A stretch of 64,000 nucleotides of DNA, from positions 508,361-572,360 of the forward strand of contig NZ_JAIFZO010000002.1 of assembly GCF_026341275.1 (NCBI RefSeq). The letters run 5' to 3'. Below are positions 19,898 to 32,090 of the stretch, one piece after another (the first letter of the stretch is position 1; each line of letters opens with the position of its first letter). The position numbers were made by a program, and so were the translations under genes. Source of the stretch: Streptomyces ortus (GTDB lineage: Bacteria > Actinomycetota > Actinomycetes > Streptomycetales > Streptomycetaceae). The notes below the pieces were generated by a model. The model saw only the letters and a program-made list of their open reading frames with translations. It ran no database searches and had not been told where the DNA came from.

Positions 19898-20221
19898 TCA
19901 GGCCGCACCGCCGCCGAACTCGCGCTCCAAGGAGGCGATCTGATTGGAGCCAAGACCTCGCACACGGCGGCTCTCGGAGATCCCGAGACGCTCCATGATC
20001 TGCTTGGCGCGGACCTTGCCCACGCCCGGCAGGGACTCCAGGAGAGCGGAGACCTTCATCTTTCCGATGACGTCGTTCTCCTGACCCTGCTTGATGACCT
20101 CGTGGAGCGAGGCGCCGGAGTGCTTGAGTCGATTCTTGACCTCGGCCCGCTCCCGGCGAGCCGCGGCGGCCTTTTCGAGCGCGGCTGCGCGCTGTTCAGG
20201 GGTAAGGGGCGGAAGAGCCAC
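19898..20221 (-). CDS. sihF: Actinomycete integration host factor sIHF
   Basis: Nucleoid-associated DNA-binding protein that bends DNA and affects topology, replication and development in Streptomyces (established for the S. coelicolor protein). At 107 residues it matches the family length. The basic N-terminal helix ([24 protein letters not shown]) precedes a helix-two-turn-helix core containing [22 protein letters not shown], followed by [22 protein letters not shown] at 20221 has GAGGTG eight bases upstream; longer in-frame sequence is not conserved. Its gene starts the run sihF-gmk-rpoZ. Confidence 0.96.
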   Translation of the reverse strand: MALPPLTPEQRAAALEKAAAARRERAEVKNRLKHSGASLHEVIKQGQENDVIGKMKVSALLESLPGVGKVRAKQIMERLGISESRRVRGLGSNQIASLEREFGGGAA

Positions 20222-20330
20222 GCCTACGTCACCTCGGATGTCGAACTGTCGGATACGGACCGGTGAGGAACCTAATCGCCCCACACCTGGCGAGCAACGA
20301 ACAACACTTCTGCCCGTTGACTCTGGTCGG

Positions 20331-20359
20331 AGACTAGCGGGCAAGTCCGCCGGAGTCAG
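20331..20359 (-). promoter_or_regulatory. Candidate sihF promoter
   Basis: Reading the minus strand, CTGACT (20359-20354) and TAGTCT (20336-20331) are separated by 17 bases, fitting -35 and -10 boxes of a vegetative promoter. It would give a leader of about 100 bases before the GTG at 20221. Inferred from spacing and similarity only. Confidence 0.35.
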
Positions 20360-20476
20360 CGAGAACAGAGGAAAAGTCCTGGTCAGCCTCTGTCGAGTCC
20401 GACATTTACGACAAAACTCCCCGGATTTGAGCATGTATTCAGACGCTGGGCGTCCGGAAGACGCGCGCCGAAGCCG

Positions 20477-21346
20477 CTACGCCCCCTCGACCGCCGCCCT
20501 GACCTCGTCCGCGAAGCGGTCCGACGACGCGCGTAGCGCGCCGAGGTCCGGTCCGTGCCGCAGGACACCCCGGCTGACGTTCGGCACCACCTGGCGCACC
20601 GCGGCCCCGAAGACCCGGGGAAGATCGGCCGGGGTCGCACCCTGGGCACCGATGCCGGGGGCGAGGAGCGGACCGTTGATGGCGAGGTCGTACGAGGAGA
20701 GATCGCCGAGCGTGGCCCCGACGACCGCCCCGAAGGAGCCCATCGGGGTCTGTCCCGCGTTCTCCTCGGCGAGGTGCGCCAGCATGGTCGCGCCCACGTT
20801 CCGCAGGGCCGTGTCCTCCGGGCGCACCGCGTGCTGCACCTCGGCGCCCTCCGGGTTGGAGGTCAGGGCGAGCACGAAGAGCCCCGAGCCGCTCTCCCGG
20901 GCGAGCTCGACCGCCGGCTTCAGCGACCCGTAGCCGAGGTACGGCGAGACCGTCAGCGCGTCGGAGAACAGCGGTGAGCCCTTGTCCAGGAAGGCGGAGG
21001 CGTACGCCGCCATGGTGGAGCCGATGTCGCCGCGCTTGGCGTCCATGACGACCAGCGCCCCGGCCGCACGCGCCTCAGCCACCGACTTCTCCAGGACGGC
21101 GACCCCGCGCGACCCGAAGCGCTCGAAGAACGCGCTCTGCGGCTTCAGTACGGCGACCCGGTCGGCCAGTGCCTCGACGACGGTGCGGCTGAAGCGCTCC
21201 ATGCCCCCGATGTCGTCGTTCAGACCCCAGTCGGCGAGCAGGGAGGCGTGCGGGTCGATCCCCACGCACAGGGGGCCCCGCTCGTCCATGGCGCGGCGCA
21301 GACGGGCACCGAAGGACTCCGGGCCCTCACCGTTCAGCAGGCTCAT
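20477..21346 (-). CDS. pyrF: Orotidine 5'-phosphate decarboxylase
   Basis: Last step of UMP synthesis: decarboxylation of OMP. The 289-residue protein is the longer type found in actinobacteria, with [17 protein letters not shown] at the N-terminus, the catalytic [15 protein letters not shown] motif, and the phosphate-binding [18 protein letters not shown] at 21346 overlaps the pyrD stop as ATGA and is preceded by GAGGAG, so it is translationally coupled. It is the last gene of the pyr operon. Confidence 0.97.
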   Translation of the reverse strand: MSLLNGEGPESFGARLRRAMDERGPLCVGIDPHASLLADWGLNDDIGGMERFSRTVVEALADRVAVLKPQSAFFERFGSRGVAVLEKSVAEARAAGALVVMDAKRGDIGSTMAAYASAFLDKGSPLFSDALTVSPYLGYGSLKPAVELARESGSGLFVLALTSNPEGAEVQHAVRPEDTALRNVGATMLAHLAEENAGQTPMGSFGAVVGATLGDLSSYDLAINGPLLAPGIGAQGATPADLPRVFGAAVRQVVPNVSRGVLRHGPDLGALRASSDRFADEVRAAVEGA

Positions 21347-22458
21347 ACCGTGCTCCTCGTGTTCCTCACGTCGGCGCCGACCGCGTCGGCGAGGGTGGCG
21401 TACGGGCTCGTACGGAGGCGGGCGGCGAGGCCCTTGTGGATGCCGCGTCCCCACAGGGGTCCTTCGTAGACGAAGGCGCTGTAGCCCTGGACCAGCGTGG
21501 CGCCGGCCAGGATGCGCTGCCAGGCGTCCTCGGCGTTCTCGACGCCGCCGACGCCCACGAGGGTGATCCGGTCCCCCACGCGCGCGTAGAGGCGGCGCAG
21601 CACCTCCAGGGAGCGTGCCTTGAGCGGCGCCCCGGACAGGCCGCCGGTCTCCGCGACGACAGCGGCGTCGGACCGCAGGCCCAGCTCATCGCGCGCGATG
21701 GTGGTGTTCGTGGCGATGATCCCGTCCAGGCCCAGCTCGACCGCGAGGTCGGCGACGGCGTCCACGTCCTCGTCCGCGAGGTCCGGCGCGATCTTCACGA
21801 GCAGCGGCACGCGGCGCGCGGTGACGCTCCGGTCGGCGGCCTCGCGCACGGCGGTGAGCAGGGGCCGCAGCGACTCGGTCGCCTGGAGGTTGCGCAGTCC
21901 GGGCGTGTTCGGGGAGCTGACGTTGACGACGAGGTAGTCGGCGTACGGGGCCAGCCGCTCGGCGGACTTCACGTAGTCGGCGGCGGCCTCCTCCTCGGGG
22001 ACGACCTTGGTCTTGCCGATGTTGACGCCCACGACGGTCCTGAAGACGGGCGTACGGCCCCTCAGGCGCTCCGCCACGGCCGCGGAGCCCTCGTTGTTAA
22101 ATCCCATGCGGTTGATCAGCCCCCGGTCCCGCACGAGGCGGAACAGCCGCTTCCCGGGGTTGCCGGGCTGCGCCTCCCCGGTCACCGTGCCGATCTCGAC
22201 GTGGTCGAAGCCGAGCATCGACAGGCCGTCGATCGCGACCGCGTTCTTGTCGAAGCCCGCGGCGAGCCCGAACGGGCCGTGCATCCGCAGCCCGAAGGCC
22301 TCGGTCCGCAGCTCCTCGTGGCGGGGAGCGAGCACGGCGGCGGCGAAGGTCCGCAGGACGGGGATCCGGGCGGCCAGCCGGATCCAGCGGAAGGCGAGGT
22401 GATGGACCCGCTCGGGGTCCATGCGCGTGAACACGAGCCGGAAGAAGAGCTTGTACAT
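21343..22458 (-). CDS. pyrD: Dihydroorotate dehydrogenase, quinone-dependent (class 2)
   Basis: FMN enzyme that oxidises dihydroorotate to orotate at the inner membrane. The 371-residue protein has the class 2 N-terminal membrane-associating helices ([21 protein letters not shown]), the FMN-binding [10 protein letters not shown], the NRMGFNNEG segment, the catalytic Ser region [15 protein letters not shown], and TNTTIARD plus [11 protein letters not shown] at 22458 is preceded by GAGGAAA; in-frame sequence upstream is short. A hairpin separates it from carB, so its level may depend on read-through. Confidence 0.97.
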   Translation of the reverse strand: MYKLFFRLVFTRMDPERVHHLAFRWIRLAARIPVLRTFAAAVLAPRHEELRTEAFGLRMHGPFGLAAGFDKNAVAIDGLSMLGFDHVEIGTVTGEAQPGNPGKRLFRLVRDRGLINRMGFNNEGSAAVAERLRGRTPVFRTVVGVNIGKTKVVPEEEAAADYVKSAERLAPYADYLVVNVSSPNTPGLRNLQATESLRPLLTAVREAADRSVTARRVPLLVKIAPDLADEDVDAVADLAVELGLDGIIATNTTIARDELGLRSDAAVVAETGGLSGAPLKARSLEVLRRLYARVGDRITLVGVGGVENAEDAWQRILAGATLVQGYSAFVYEGPLWGRGIHKGLAARLRTSPYATLADAVGADVRNTRSTV

Positions 22459-22507
22459 GGTGGGTTTCCTCGTCGAGAACCTCATGAGGACAAGAACCTC
22501 ATGAAGA

Positions 22508-22533
22508 GGGGGACACCGTTTCCGGTGTCCCCC
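22508..22533 (-). terminator. Hairpin between carB and pyrD
   Basis: Perfect 11-bp inverted repeat GGGGGACACCG / CGGTGTCCCCC with a TTTC loop, 9 bases after the carB stop. It lies inside the pyr operon and may reduce transcription of pyrD-pyrF. ACCTCATGA occurs twice just after it. Confidence 0.7.
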
Positions 22534-22542
22534 TGTGGGCTG

Positions 22543-25843
<3,301 letters not shown>

Positions 25844-25851
<8 letters not shown>

Positions 25852-27031
25852 GCTGGCCCTCCATCTGGGCTGTGTTCGTCGAAGCTGTGTTCATCAAAGA
25901 CGTGAAGCGGTCGAACAGGTAGGCGGCGTCGTGCGGACCCGCGGCGGCCTCGGGGTGGTACTGCACGCTGAACGCGGGCTGGTCGAGCAGCTGGAGCCCC
26001 TCGACGACCTGGTCGTTCAGGCAGACGTGGCTGACCTCGGCCCGCCCGTAGGGGGTCTCGGAGACCTGGTCGAGCGGCGCGTCGACGGCGAAGCCGTGGT
26101 TGTGCGCGGTGACCTCGACCTTGCCGGTCGTCCGGTCCTGCACGGGCTGGTTGATGCCCCGGTGCCCGTACTTCAGCTTGTACGTGCCGAAGCCGAGGGC
26201 GCGGCCGAGGATCTGGTTGCCGAAGCAGATGCCGAACAACGGCGTTCTGCGCTCCAGTACCGCCCGCATCAGGGCGACCGGGTGCTCGGCCTGCTCCGGG
26301 TCGCCGGGGCCGTTCGAGAAGAACACGCCGTCGGGGGCGACCGCGTAGATCTCCTCGACGGTCGCGGTGGCGGGCAGCACGTGCACCTCGATGCCGCGCT
26401 CGGCCATCCGGTGCGGGGTCATGCCCTTGATGCCGAGGTCCACGGCGGCGACGGTGAACTTCTTCTCCCCGACGGCCGGGACGACGTACGCCTCCTGGGT
26501 GGCCACCTCCTCGTAGAGGCTGGCGCCCTTCATCTCGGGGGCCTGGCGCACCTCGGTCAGCATGGTGTCCTCGTCCGGCAGGGCGCTGCCGGAGAAGATG
26601 CCGACGCGCATGGCGCCGCGCTCGCGCAGATGGCGGGTGAGTGCGCGGGTGTCGACACCGCTGATGCCCACGACGCCCTGTGCGGCGAGCTCCACGTCCA
26701 GCGAGCGCGTGGAGCGCCAGTTGGAGGGCACGCGCGCGGGGTCGCGTACGACGTAGCCGGAGACCCAGATCTTCCGGGACTCCATGTCCTCGTCGTTGAT
26801 GCCGGTGTTGCCGATGTGCGGGGAGGTCATCACGACGACCTGGCGGTGGTACGACGGGTCGGTGAGGGTCTCCTGGTAGCCGGTCATGCCGGTGGAGAAC
26901 ACCGCTTCGCCGAAGGTCACCCCCACGGCCCCGTAGGCACGGCCGCGGAAGATCCGGCCGTCCTCCAGAACGAGTACGGCGGGAGCCGCCTGCTGCCGCT
27001 GCGAGGCGGTTCCCTGGTCGGAGGTGGTCAT
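25844..27031 (-). CDS. carA: Carbamoyl-phosphate synthase small subunit (glutaminase)
   Basis: Glutamine amidotransferase subunit that feeds ammonia to CarB. The 395-residue protein has the N-terminal CPSase_sm domain ([37 protein letters not shown]) and a class I glutaminase domain with the nucleophile Cys in [16 protein letters not shown] and the His/Glu pair near the end in [16 protein letters not shown] at 27031 overlaps the stop of the membrane-protein gene upstream (ATGA). Confidence 0.98.
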
Positions 27032-27657
27032 CGTGCGCCTTCCGTGTCGTTGCTCTGGTCGATCATGTGGTTCAGGGTGTCGACCCATTCGTTGTGCTCC
27101 GCCGCGTGGTCGGAGCGGAACCCGGAGTCGATCAGCTTGTCGCCGTGTTCCCAGGTGACGACGAGCAGGCCGCCCTCGGAGAGGACCTTGCCCGCGATGC
27201 CCTTGTCGAGCCGGGCCTCGCGCAGTCGCCCGCGGGGGACGAAGAAGTCGGCCGCCCCGGGGCGTACGACGTCCAGGCCCGCGTCCGTCAGGGTCAGCTC
27301 GGCCCTGCTGCGGGTTCCCAGGCCGTGCGCCACGATGCGGTCGAGCCACTGCCCGGCCGTCGTCGAGCCGTGGTAGCGGCCGGTCATGGTCAGTCTGGCC
27401 GCACCGGGCTCACCCGGCGCGTCGGGCAGCTCGGGCAGGTCGCCCTGGAGGGTGCCGCGCCATTTCCAGCCCTCGCGCATCAGCCAGTAGACGAGCGCGA
27501 TGAACAGGGCGAGGCCCACGAGCCAGCCGATGCGGGCGGCCCAGTCGGTGACCTCGGCGGACTTCTGTTCCGCCGCGAGGCCCGTACCGAGGCGCGTGCC
27601 GAGGCCTGTCCCCAGGTCCGTGGCGATCTGTGCTGCAAGGGGGGTGAGTGATGTCAC
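27028..27657 (-). CDS. Membrane protein of unknown function inside the pyr operon
   Basis: 209 residues. One clear transmembrane helix at about residues 43-63 ([18 protein letters not shown]) is followed by a soluble domain of about 140 residues rich in beta-strand-like segments ([35 protein letters not shown]) that resembles a PH-like fold; this is a guess. No catalytic motif is visible. It starts with GTG overlapping the pyrC stop (GTGA) and ends overlapping the carA start (ATGA), so it is translationally locked between two pyrimidine genes. That context suggests a role linked to membrane placement or regulation of the pathway, but sequence alone does not show it. Confidence 0.85.
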   Translation of the reverse strand: MTSLTPLAAQIATDLGTGLGTRLGTGLAAEQKSAEVTDWAARIGWLVGLALFIALVYWLMREGWKWRGTLQGDLPELPDAPGEPGAARLTMTGRYHGSTTAGQWLDRIVAHGLGTRSRAELTLTDAGLDVVRPGAADFFVPRGRLREARLDKGIAGKVLSEGGLLVVTWEHGDKLIDSGFRSDHAAEHNEWVDTLNHMIDQSNDTEGAR

Positions 27658-28940
27658 GCGAGCTTCCCGTCGACGAGCGTGGCCCTGCCCCGCAGCCAGG
27701 TGTGCGTGACACGGCCCGGCAGCTCACGACCCTCGTAGGGAGTGTTGCGGCTGCGCGATGCGAAGCCCGCGGGGTCCACCTCACCACGGTATGCGGTGTC
27801 GACGAGCGTGAGGTTGGCGGGCTCACCTGCCGAGACGGGACGGCCGTGGCCCTGTGCCCCACCGATCGCGGCGGGCTTGAGGGACATGCGGTCGGCGACG
27901 CCGGCCCAGTCGAGCAGCCCCGTCTCCACCATCGTCCGCTGGACGACGGACAGGGCGGTTTCGAGGCCCACCATGCCCATGGCGGCGGCGGCCCACTCGC
28001 AGTCCTTGTCCTCGTGCGGGTGCGGGGCGTGGTCGGTGGCGACGATGTCGATCGTGCCGTCGGCGAGCGCCTCGCGCAGGGCCAGTACGTCGCGCTCGGT
28101 GCGCAGCGGCGGGTTGACCTTGTAGACCGGGTTGTACGAGCGGACCAGCTCGTCGGTGAGGAGCAGGTGGTGCGGGGTGACCTCGGCGGTCACGTCGATG
28201 CCGCGGGACTTGGCCCAGCGGACGATCTCGACGGAGCCTGCGGTCGACAGGTGGCAGATGTGGACGCGGGAGCCGACGTGCTCGGCGAGCAGCACGTCCC
28301 GGGCGATGATCGACTCCTCGGCGACCGCGGGCCAGCCGCCGAGTCCCAGCTCCGCGGAGACGACGCCCTCGTTCATCTGGGCGCCCTCGGTGAGGCGGGG
28401 CTCCTGGGCGTGCTGGGCGACCACGCCGCCGAAGGCCTTCACGTACTCCAGGGCCCGGCGCATGATCACGGCGTCGTCGACGCACTTGCCGTCGTCCGAG
28501 AAGACCGTGACGCCGGCGGCGGACTCGTGCATGGCGCCCAGCTCGGCGAGCTTCTTGCCCTCCAGGCCGACGGTGACGGCCCCGATGGGCTGGACGTCGC
28601 AGTAGCCGTGCTCCCGGCCGAGCCGATAGACCTGCTCGACGACGCCCGCGGTGTCGGCCACGGGAAAGGTGTTGGCCATGGCGAACACGGCGGTGTAGCC
28701 GCCGCTCGCCGCGGCGCGCGTACCGGTCAGGACCGTCTCGGAGTCCTCACGGCCGGGCTCGCGCAGATGGGTGTGCAGATCGACGAGGCCCGGCAGGAGC
28801 ACCCGGCCGTCGGCCTCGACGACCTCGGCGCCCTCTGCCGAGAGCCCCGTACCGACCTCGGCGATGGTCTCGCCGTCGATGAGGACGTCCTGCGGCTCGC
28901 CGCCGAGCACCTTCGCACCACGGATCAGGATCTTGGTCAT
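27654..28940 (-). CDS. pyrC: Dihydroorotase
   Basis: Zinc amidohydrolase that cyclises carbamoyl aspartate to dihydroorotate. The 428-residue class I enzyme has the metal-binding HTHLREPG motif near residue 60, HAQEPRLT, HICHLSTAGSVE, HHLLLTDEL and the catalytic Asp in VATDHAPHPHEDK. ATG at 28940 lies five bases after the pyrB stop, so the genes are co-transcribed and close enough for coupling. Confidence 0.98.
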   Translation of the reverse strand: MTKILIRGAKVLGGEPQDVLIDGETIAEVGTGLSAEGAEVVEADGRVLLPGLVDLHTHLREPGREDSETVLTGTRAAASGGYTAVFAMANTFPVADTAGVVEQVYRLGREHGYCDVQPIGAVTVGLEGKKLAELGAMHESAAGVTVFSDDGKCVDDAVIMRRALEYVKAFGGVVAQHAQEPRLTEGAQMNEGVVSAELGLGGWPAVAEESIIARDVLLAEHVGSRVHICHLSTAGSVEIVRWAKSRGIDVTAEVTPHHLLLTDELVRSYNPVYKVNPPLRTERDVLALREALADGTIDIVATDHAPHPHEDKDCEWAAAAMGMVGLETALSVVQRTMVETGLLDWAGVADRMSLKPAAIGGAQGHGRPVSAGEPANLTLVDTAYRGEVDPAGFASRSRNTPYEGRELPGRVTHTWLRGRATLVDGKLA

Positions 28941-28945
28941 GTGAC

Positions 28946-29923
28946 TTACTTCTCCTCGGTACGGGTGTGGGTGGCGGCGGGTTCGTTGCCACCGAGCAGC
29001 AGGTACAGGACGGCCATCCGGATCGAGACCCCGTTGGCGACCTGCTCGACGGCGGTGCAGCGGTCCGAGTCGGCGACCTCGGCGGTGATCTCCATGCCGC
29101 GGACCATCGGCCCGGGGTGCATCACGATGGCGTGCTCGGGCATCTTCGCCATGCGGTCGCCGTCGAGGCCGTAGCGCCGCGAGTACTCGCGCTCGGTCGG
29201 GAAGAACGCCGCGTTCATCCGCTCGCGCTGCACCCGCAGCAGCATCACGGCGTCGGACTTGGCCAGCGTCCGGTCGAGGTCGTACGAGACCTCGCAGGGC
29301 CAGGTCTCGACGCCGACCGGCACCAGGGTGGGCGGGGAGACGAGGGTGACCTCGGCGCCGAGGGTGTGCAGCAGGTCGACGTTCGAGCGGGCGACCCGGC
29401 TGTGCAGGATGTCGCCGACGAGCGTGATGCGCTTCCCGGAGAGGTCCTGGCCGAGGCCCTCGTCCCGGCCGACGAGCCGGCGCCGCATGGTGAAGGCGTC
29501 GAGGAGGGCCTGGGTGGGGTGCTGGTGGGTGCCGTCGCCCGCGTTGATGACGGCGGCGTCGATCCAGCCGGAGGTCGCGAGGCGGTACGGGGCTCCGGAG
29601 GCGCCGTGCCGGATGACGACGGCGTCGACGCCCATCGCCTCCAGGGTCTGGGCGGTGTCCTTCAGGGACTCGCCCTTGGAGACGCTCGATCCCTTGGCGG
29701 TGAAGTTGATGACGTCCGCGGAGAGGCGCTTCTCGGCGGCCTCGAAGGAGATCCGGGTCCGGGTGGAGTCCTCGAAGAAGAGGTTGACGACGGTGCGGCC
29801 GCGCAGGGTCGGCAGCTTCTTGATCGGCCGGTCGGCGACCCGGGCCATCTCCTCGGCGGTGTCGAGGATCAGGACGGCGTCGTCGCGGGTGAGGTCGGCG
29901 GCCGAGATGAGATGACGCTGCAT
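28946..29923 (-). CDS. pyrB: Aspartate carbamoyltransferase catalytic subunit
   Basis: Joins aspartate and carbamoyl phosphate. The 325-residue protein has the carbamoyl-phosphate site [15 protein letters not shown], the [16 protein letters not shown] substrate motif and [11 protein letters not shown] near the C-terminus. No pyrI regulatory subunit is present nearby, as usual in Gram-positives, so control is probably through PyrR. ATG at 29923 follows GGAG. It is 152 bp downstream of pyrR. Confidence 0.98.
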   Translation of the reverse strand: MQRHLISAADLTRDDAVLILDTAEEMARVADRPIKKLPTLRGRTVVNLFFEDSTRTRISFEAAEKRLSADVINFTAKGSSVSKGESLKDTAQTLEAMGVDAVVIRHGASGAPYRLATSGWIDAAVINAGDGTHQHPTQALLDAFTMRRRLVGRDEGLGQDLSGKRITLVGDILHSRVARSNVDLLHTLGAEVTLVSPPTLVPVGVETWPCEVSYDLDRTLAKSDAVMLLRVQRERMNAAFFPTEREYSRRYGLDGDRMAKMPEHAIVMHPGPMVRGMEITAEVADSDRCTAVEQVANGVSIRMAVLYLLLGGNEPAATHTRTEEK

Positions 29924-30075
29924 CTTTCAGGCTCCGTAAGGCAGAAGGCAGAAGACATGAAGGCAGGAGGCGGTTCAGGTCGGGAGGCGGGCGTCCGGGA
30001 GTGCCGGTGGGCACGGCCGGGGCGGGCAGGGGCGCGCGCGTGCCCGGTGCACGGCGACGGCCGTACGCCGGGAAG

Positions 30076-30666
30076 CTACGGCTGTCCGCCCTGAGGGGTC
30101 TGCTTCACACCGAGCAGCACGGTGTCCCGGCCGTCCTCTTCGGCGAGCTGGACCTTGACCGCCTCCCGCAGCGACGTGGGGAGGTTCTTGCCGACGTAGT
30201 CGGCGCGGATCGGGAGTTCGCGGTGGCCGCGGTCGACGAGGACCGCGAGCTGCACGGCGCGCGGACGGCCGATGTCGTTCAGCGCGTCGAGGGCGGCGCG
30301 GATGGTGCGGCCGGAGAAGAGCACGTCGTCGACGAGGACGACCAGTCTGCCGTCGATGCCGTCACTGGGGATGTCGGTGCGGGCCAGCGCTCGCGGCGGG
30401 TGCATGCGCAGGTCGTCGCGGTACATGGTGATGTCGAGGGAGCCGACCGGGATCCGGCGGTCGGTGATCTCCTGGAGCTTGACGGCGAGCCGCCGGGCCA
30501 GGTGGACGCCCCGGGTCGGAATGCCCAGGAGCACCACGTCCTCGGCACCCTTGGCGCGCTCGACGATCTCGTGGGCGATGCGGGTCAGGACCCGCGCGAT
30601 GTCGGGCGCCTCGAGAACGGGCCGCGCATCGGTCGCGTACTGCTGCTTCTGCTGTTCGGTGTCCAT
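30076..30666 (-). CDS. pyrR: Bifunctional pyr operon RNA-binding regulator / uracil phosphoribosyltransferase PyrR
   Basis: First gene of the pyrimidine operon. PyrR binds pyr mRNA in response to UMP/UTP and also has uracil phosphoribosyltransferase activity. The 196-residue protein has the PRTase fold with the PRPP loop [18 protein letters not shown], preceded by [16 protein letters not shown] and followed by the YVGKNLPTS flap segment. ATG at 30666 is served by AAGGAGG, which is buried in a hairpin that matches the PyrR binding loop (annotated). That arrangement predicts translational autorepression. The gene is divergent from bldD. Confidence 0.97.
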   Translation of the reverse strand: MDTEQQKQQYATDARPVLEAPDIARVLTRIAHEIVERAKGAEDVVLLGIPTRGVHLARRLAVKLQEITDRRIPVGSLDITMYRDDLRMHPPRALARTDIPSDGIDGRLVVLVDDVLFSGRTIRAALDALNDIGRPRAVQLAVLVDRGHRELPIRADYVGKNLPTSLREAVKVQLAEEDGRDTVLLGVKQTPQGGQP

Positions 30667-30674
30667 ACGAAACG

Positions 30675-30717
30675 GACCTCCTTCTCCGCCTCTCTGGACG
30701 GATCATTAAAGGACGTC
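30675..30717 (-). promoter_or_regulatory. PyrR-binding RNA hairpin sequestering the pyrR ribosome binding site
   Basis: On the minus strand, GACGTCCTT (30717-30709) pairs with AAGGAGGTC (30683-30675) at 8 of 9 positions. An upper stem TCCG/CGGA (30702-30699, 30688-30685) carries the loop TCCAGAGAGG. The loop and stem match the conserved PyrR-binding element (UCCAGAGAGGC type) known from pyr leaders. The lower stem contains the AAGGAGG ribosome binding site 10 bases before the pyrR ATG, so PyrR binding should stabilise the hairpin and block translation, as described in mycobacteria. Confidence 0.85.
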
Positions 30718-30732
30718 GGAATTGCGCCATCA

Positions 30733-30762
30733 ACGGTACCAGCCCGGCAATGCCCCTGATCA
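30733..30762 (-). promoter_or_regulatory. Weak candidate promoter of the pyr operon
   Basis: TGATCA (30762-30757) and TACCGT (30738-30733) read on the minus strand with an 18-base spacer. A start just downstream would place the PyrR hairpin at the very 5' end of the mRNA. The -35 box is a poor match, so this is tentative. Confidence 0.3.
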
Positions 30763-30820
30763 CCCCCCTCGTCCCGGCCGTGCTCCGCTTCCTCCGGGAG
30801 ACCGGTCCGGACCATTCGGC

Positions 30821-30850
30821 TTGACGAGCCAGAGTCACGCTGCGTAACCT
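30821..30850 (+). promoter_or_regulatory. bldD promoter
   Basis: TTGACG at 30821-30826 and TAACCT at 30845-30850 with an 18-base spacer fit a vegetative promoter. Transcription would begin near 30857, giving a leader of about 54 bases. The BldD box overlaps the spacer and -10 region, which fits repression by BldD. Confidence 0.7.
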
Positions 30851-30863
30851 CACAGTGAGTCAC
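30834..30863 (+). promoter_or_regulatory. BldD operator (one perfect box, one near-match)
   Basis: GTCACGCTGCGTAAC at 30834-30848 matches the BldD consensus nTnACnC(A/T)GnGTnAn at all defined positions. CTCACAGTGAGTCAC at 30849-30863 follows directly and departs at one defined position. Together they cover the spacer, the -10 and the likely start point, indicating autoregulation. Confidence 0.85.
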
Positions 30864-30910
30864 CAGCCGCGCGGCCGAGCCGCACGTCGACACAGTGTCC
30901 GGGGAGCTAT

Positions 30911-31411
30911 ATGTCCAGCGAATACGCCAAACAGCTCGGGGCCAAGCTCCGCGCCATCCGTACCCAGCAGGGCCTTTCCCTCCACGGCGTCGAGGAGAAG
31001 TCCCAGGGCCGCTGGAAGGCGGTCGTGGTCGGTTCGTACGAGCGCGGCGACCGCGCCGTGACCGTGCAGCGTCTTGCCGAGCTGGCGGACTTCTACGGCG
31101 TTCCCGTGCAGGAGCTGCTGCCGGGCACCACGCCGGGCGGGGCCGCCGAGCCGCCGCCGAAGCTGGTCCTCGACCTGGAGCGGCTGGCCCACGTACCGGC
31201 CGAGAAGGCGGGCCCCCTGCAGCGTTACGCGGCGACGATCCAGTCCCAGCGCGGCGACTACAACGGCAAGGTGCTGTCGATCCGCCAGGACGACCTGCGC
31301 ACGCTCGCCGTCATCTACGACCAGTCGCCCTCGGTCCTCACCGAGCAGCTGATCGGCTGGGGCGTCCTGGACGCGGACGCGCGCCGCGCGGTCTCCCACG
31401 ACGAGGGCTGA
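30911..31411 (+). CDS. bldD: Developmental master regulator BldD
   Basis: Represses sporulation and secondary-metabolism genes during vegetative growth; dimerises on binding a tetramer of cyclic di-GMP. The 166-residue protein has an N-terminal XRE-type helix-turn-helix (KLRAIRTQQGLSLHGVEEKS; SYERGDRAVTVQRLAELADF) and a C-terminal c-di-GMP domain with the bipartite RXD-X8-RXXD signature: Arg114-Gly-Asp116 and Arg125-Gln-Asp-Asp128. Both parts are intact. ATG at 30911 follows GGGGAG. It is divergent from the pyr operon and convergent with nusB, separated from it by strong hairpins. Confidence 0.98.
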   Translation: MSSEYAKQLGAKLRAIRTQQGLSLHGVEEKSQGRWKAVVVGSYERGDRAVTVQRLAELADFYGVPVQELLPGTTPGGAAEPPPKLVLDLERLAHVPAEKAGPLQRYAATIQSQRGDYNGKVLSIRQDDLRTLAVIYDQSPSVLTEQLIGWGVLDADARRAVSHDEG

Positions 31412-31443
31412 CCGCCACCAGCGCTGAGAAGAACAGCCACGGG

Positions 31444-31471
31444 GTGGCCGGAACCAATGGGTTCCGGCTAC
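31444..31471. terminator. Hairpin downstream of bldD
   Basis: GTGGCCGGAACC / GGTTCCGGCTAC, a 12-bp stem with one G-U pair and an AATG loop, about 33 bases after the bldD stop. Confidence 0.6.
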
Positions 31472-31502
31472 CCCGGCGGTACACCGGGCCGCTCGCCGGT
31501 AC

Positions 31503-31553
31503 AGGTACGCCGGAGGGCCCCCAGCAAGGCGCTGGGGGCCCTCCGGCGTACCT
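31503..31553. terminator. Bidirectional terminator between bldD and nusB
   Basis: A perfect inverted repeat with 23-base arms (31503-31525 and 31531-31553) and a 5-base AAGGC loop. It lies between convergent genes and would serve both strands. Confidence 0.85.
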
Positions 31554-31653
31554 CATGGGCGCGGGGCCGTGACGCAGTGCGGCGGCTCCGCCGCGTGGAA
31601 GCGGCCGGCCCCACCGGCCCGCACACGACGTCGCCCCGTGCGGAGCGGATCGT

Positions 31654-32088
31654 TCAGGACTCGTCCCGGCGCAAGGAGGACTTGAGCTCCTTGAACCGGC
31701 CGAGCAGCCCGTTCACGAAGGCGGGCGAGTCGTCCGTGGAGAACTCCTTGGCCAACTGCACCGCCTCGTCGAGCACGACCGCGTCCGGGGTCCCGTCCAC
31801 CCAGATCAGTTCGTACGCCCCCAGCCGCAGGATGTTGCGGTCGACGACCGGCATCCTGTCGAGGGTCCAGTCGACGGCGTACTGCGAGATCAGCTCGTCG
31901 ATGCGCCGCGCGTGCTTCGCGTAGCCCTCGACCAGCTCCATCGTGAACTCGCTCACGGGCGGCTGCCGGGTGTCGGTCCTGGAGTGCCGGATCCAGTCGG
32001 CGAGGACCGTCTGGACGTCGACGTCCCGCTGGTCCCCCTCGAAGAGGATCTGGAAGGCGCGCTTGCGGGCCGTATTGCGGGCAGCCAC
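31654..32088 (-). CDS. nusB: Transcription antitermination factor NusB
   Basis: RNA-binding partner of S10/NusE in rRNA antitermination. The all-helical 144-residue protein has ARNTARKRAFQILFEGDQRDV at the N-terminus, LVEGYAKHARRIDELI and the C-terminal RMPVVDRNILRLGAYELIW and VLDEAVQLAKEFSTDDSPAFVNGLL signatures. GTG at 32088 is two bases after the efp stop, so the two are co-translated. Confidence 0.97.
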   Translation of the reverse strand: MAARNTARKRAFQILFEGDQRDVDVQTVLADWIRHSRTDTRQPPVSEFTMELVEGYAKHARRIDELISQYAVDWTLDRMPVVDRNILRLGAYELIWVDGTPDAVVLDEAVQLAKEFSTDDSPAFVNGLLGRFKELKSSLRRDES

Positions 32089-32090
32089 GG

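Noticed and set aside
31444-31553. Possible tRNA or small RNA between bldD and nusB
   Set aside because: The region holds plain long inverted repeats without a cloverleaf, anticodon arm or T-loop sequence; terminators explain it.
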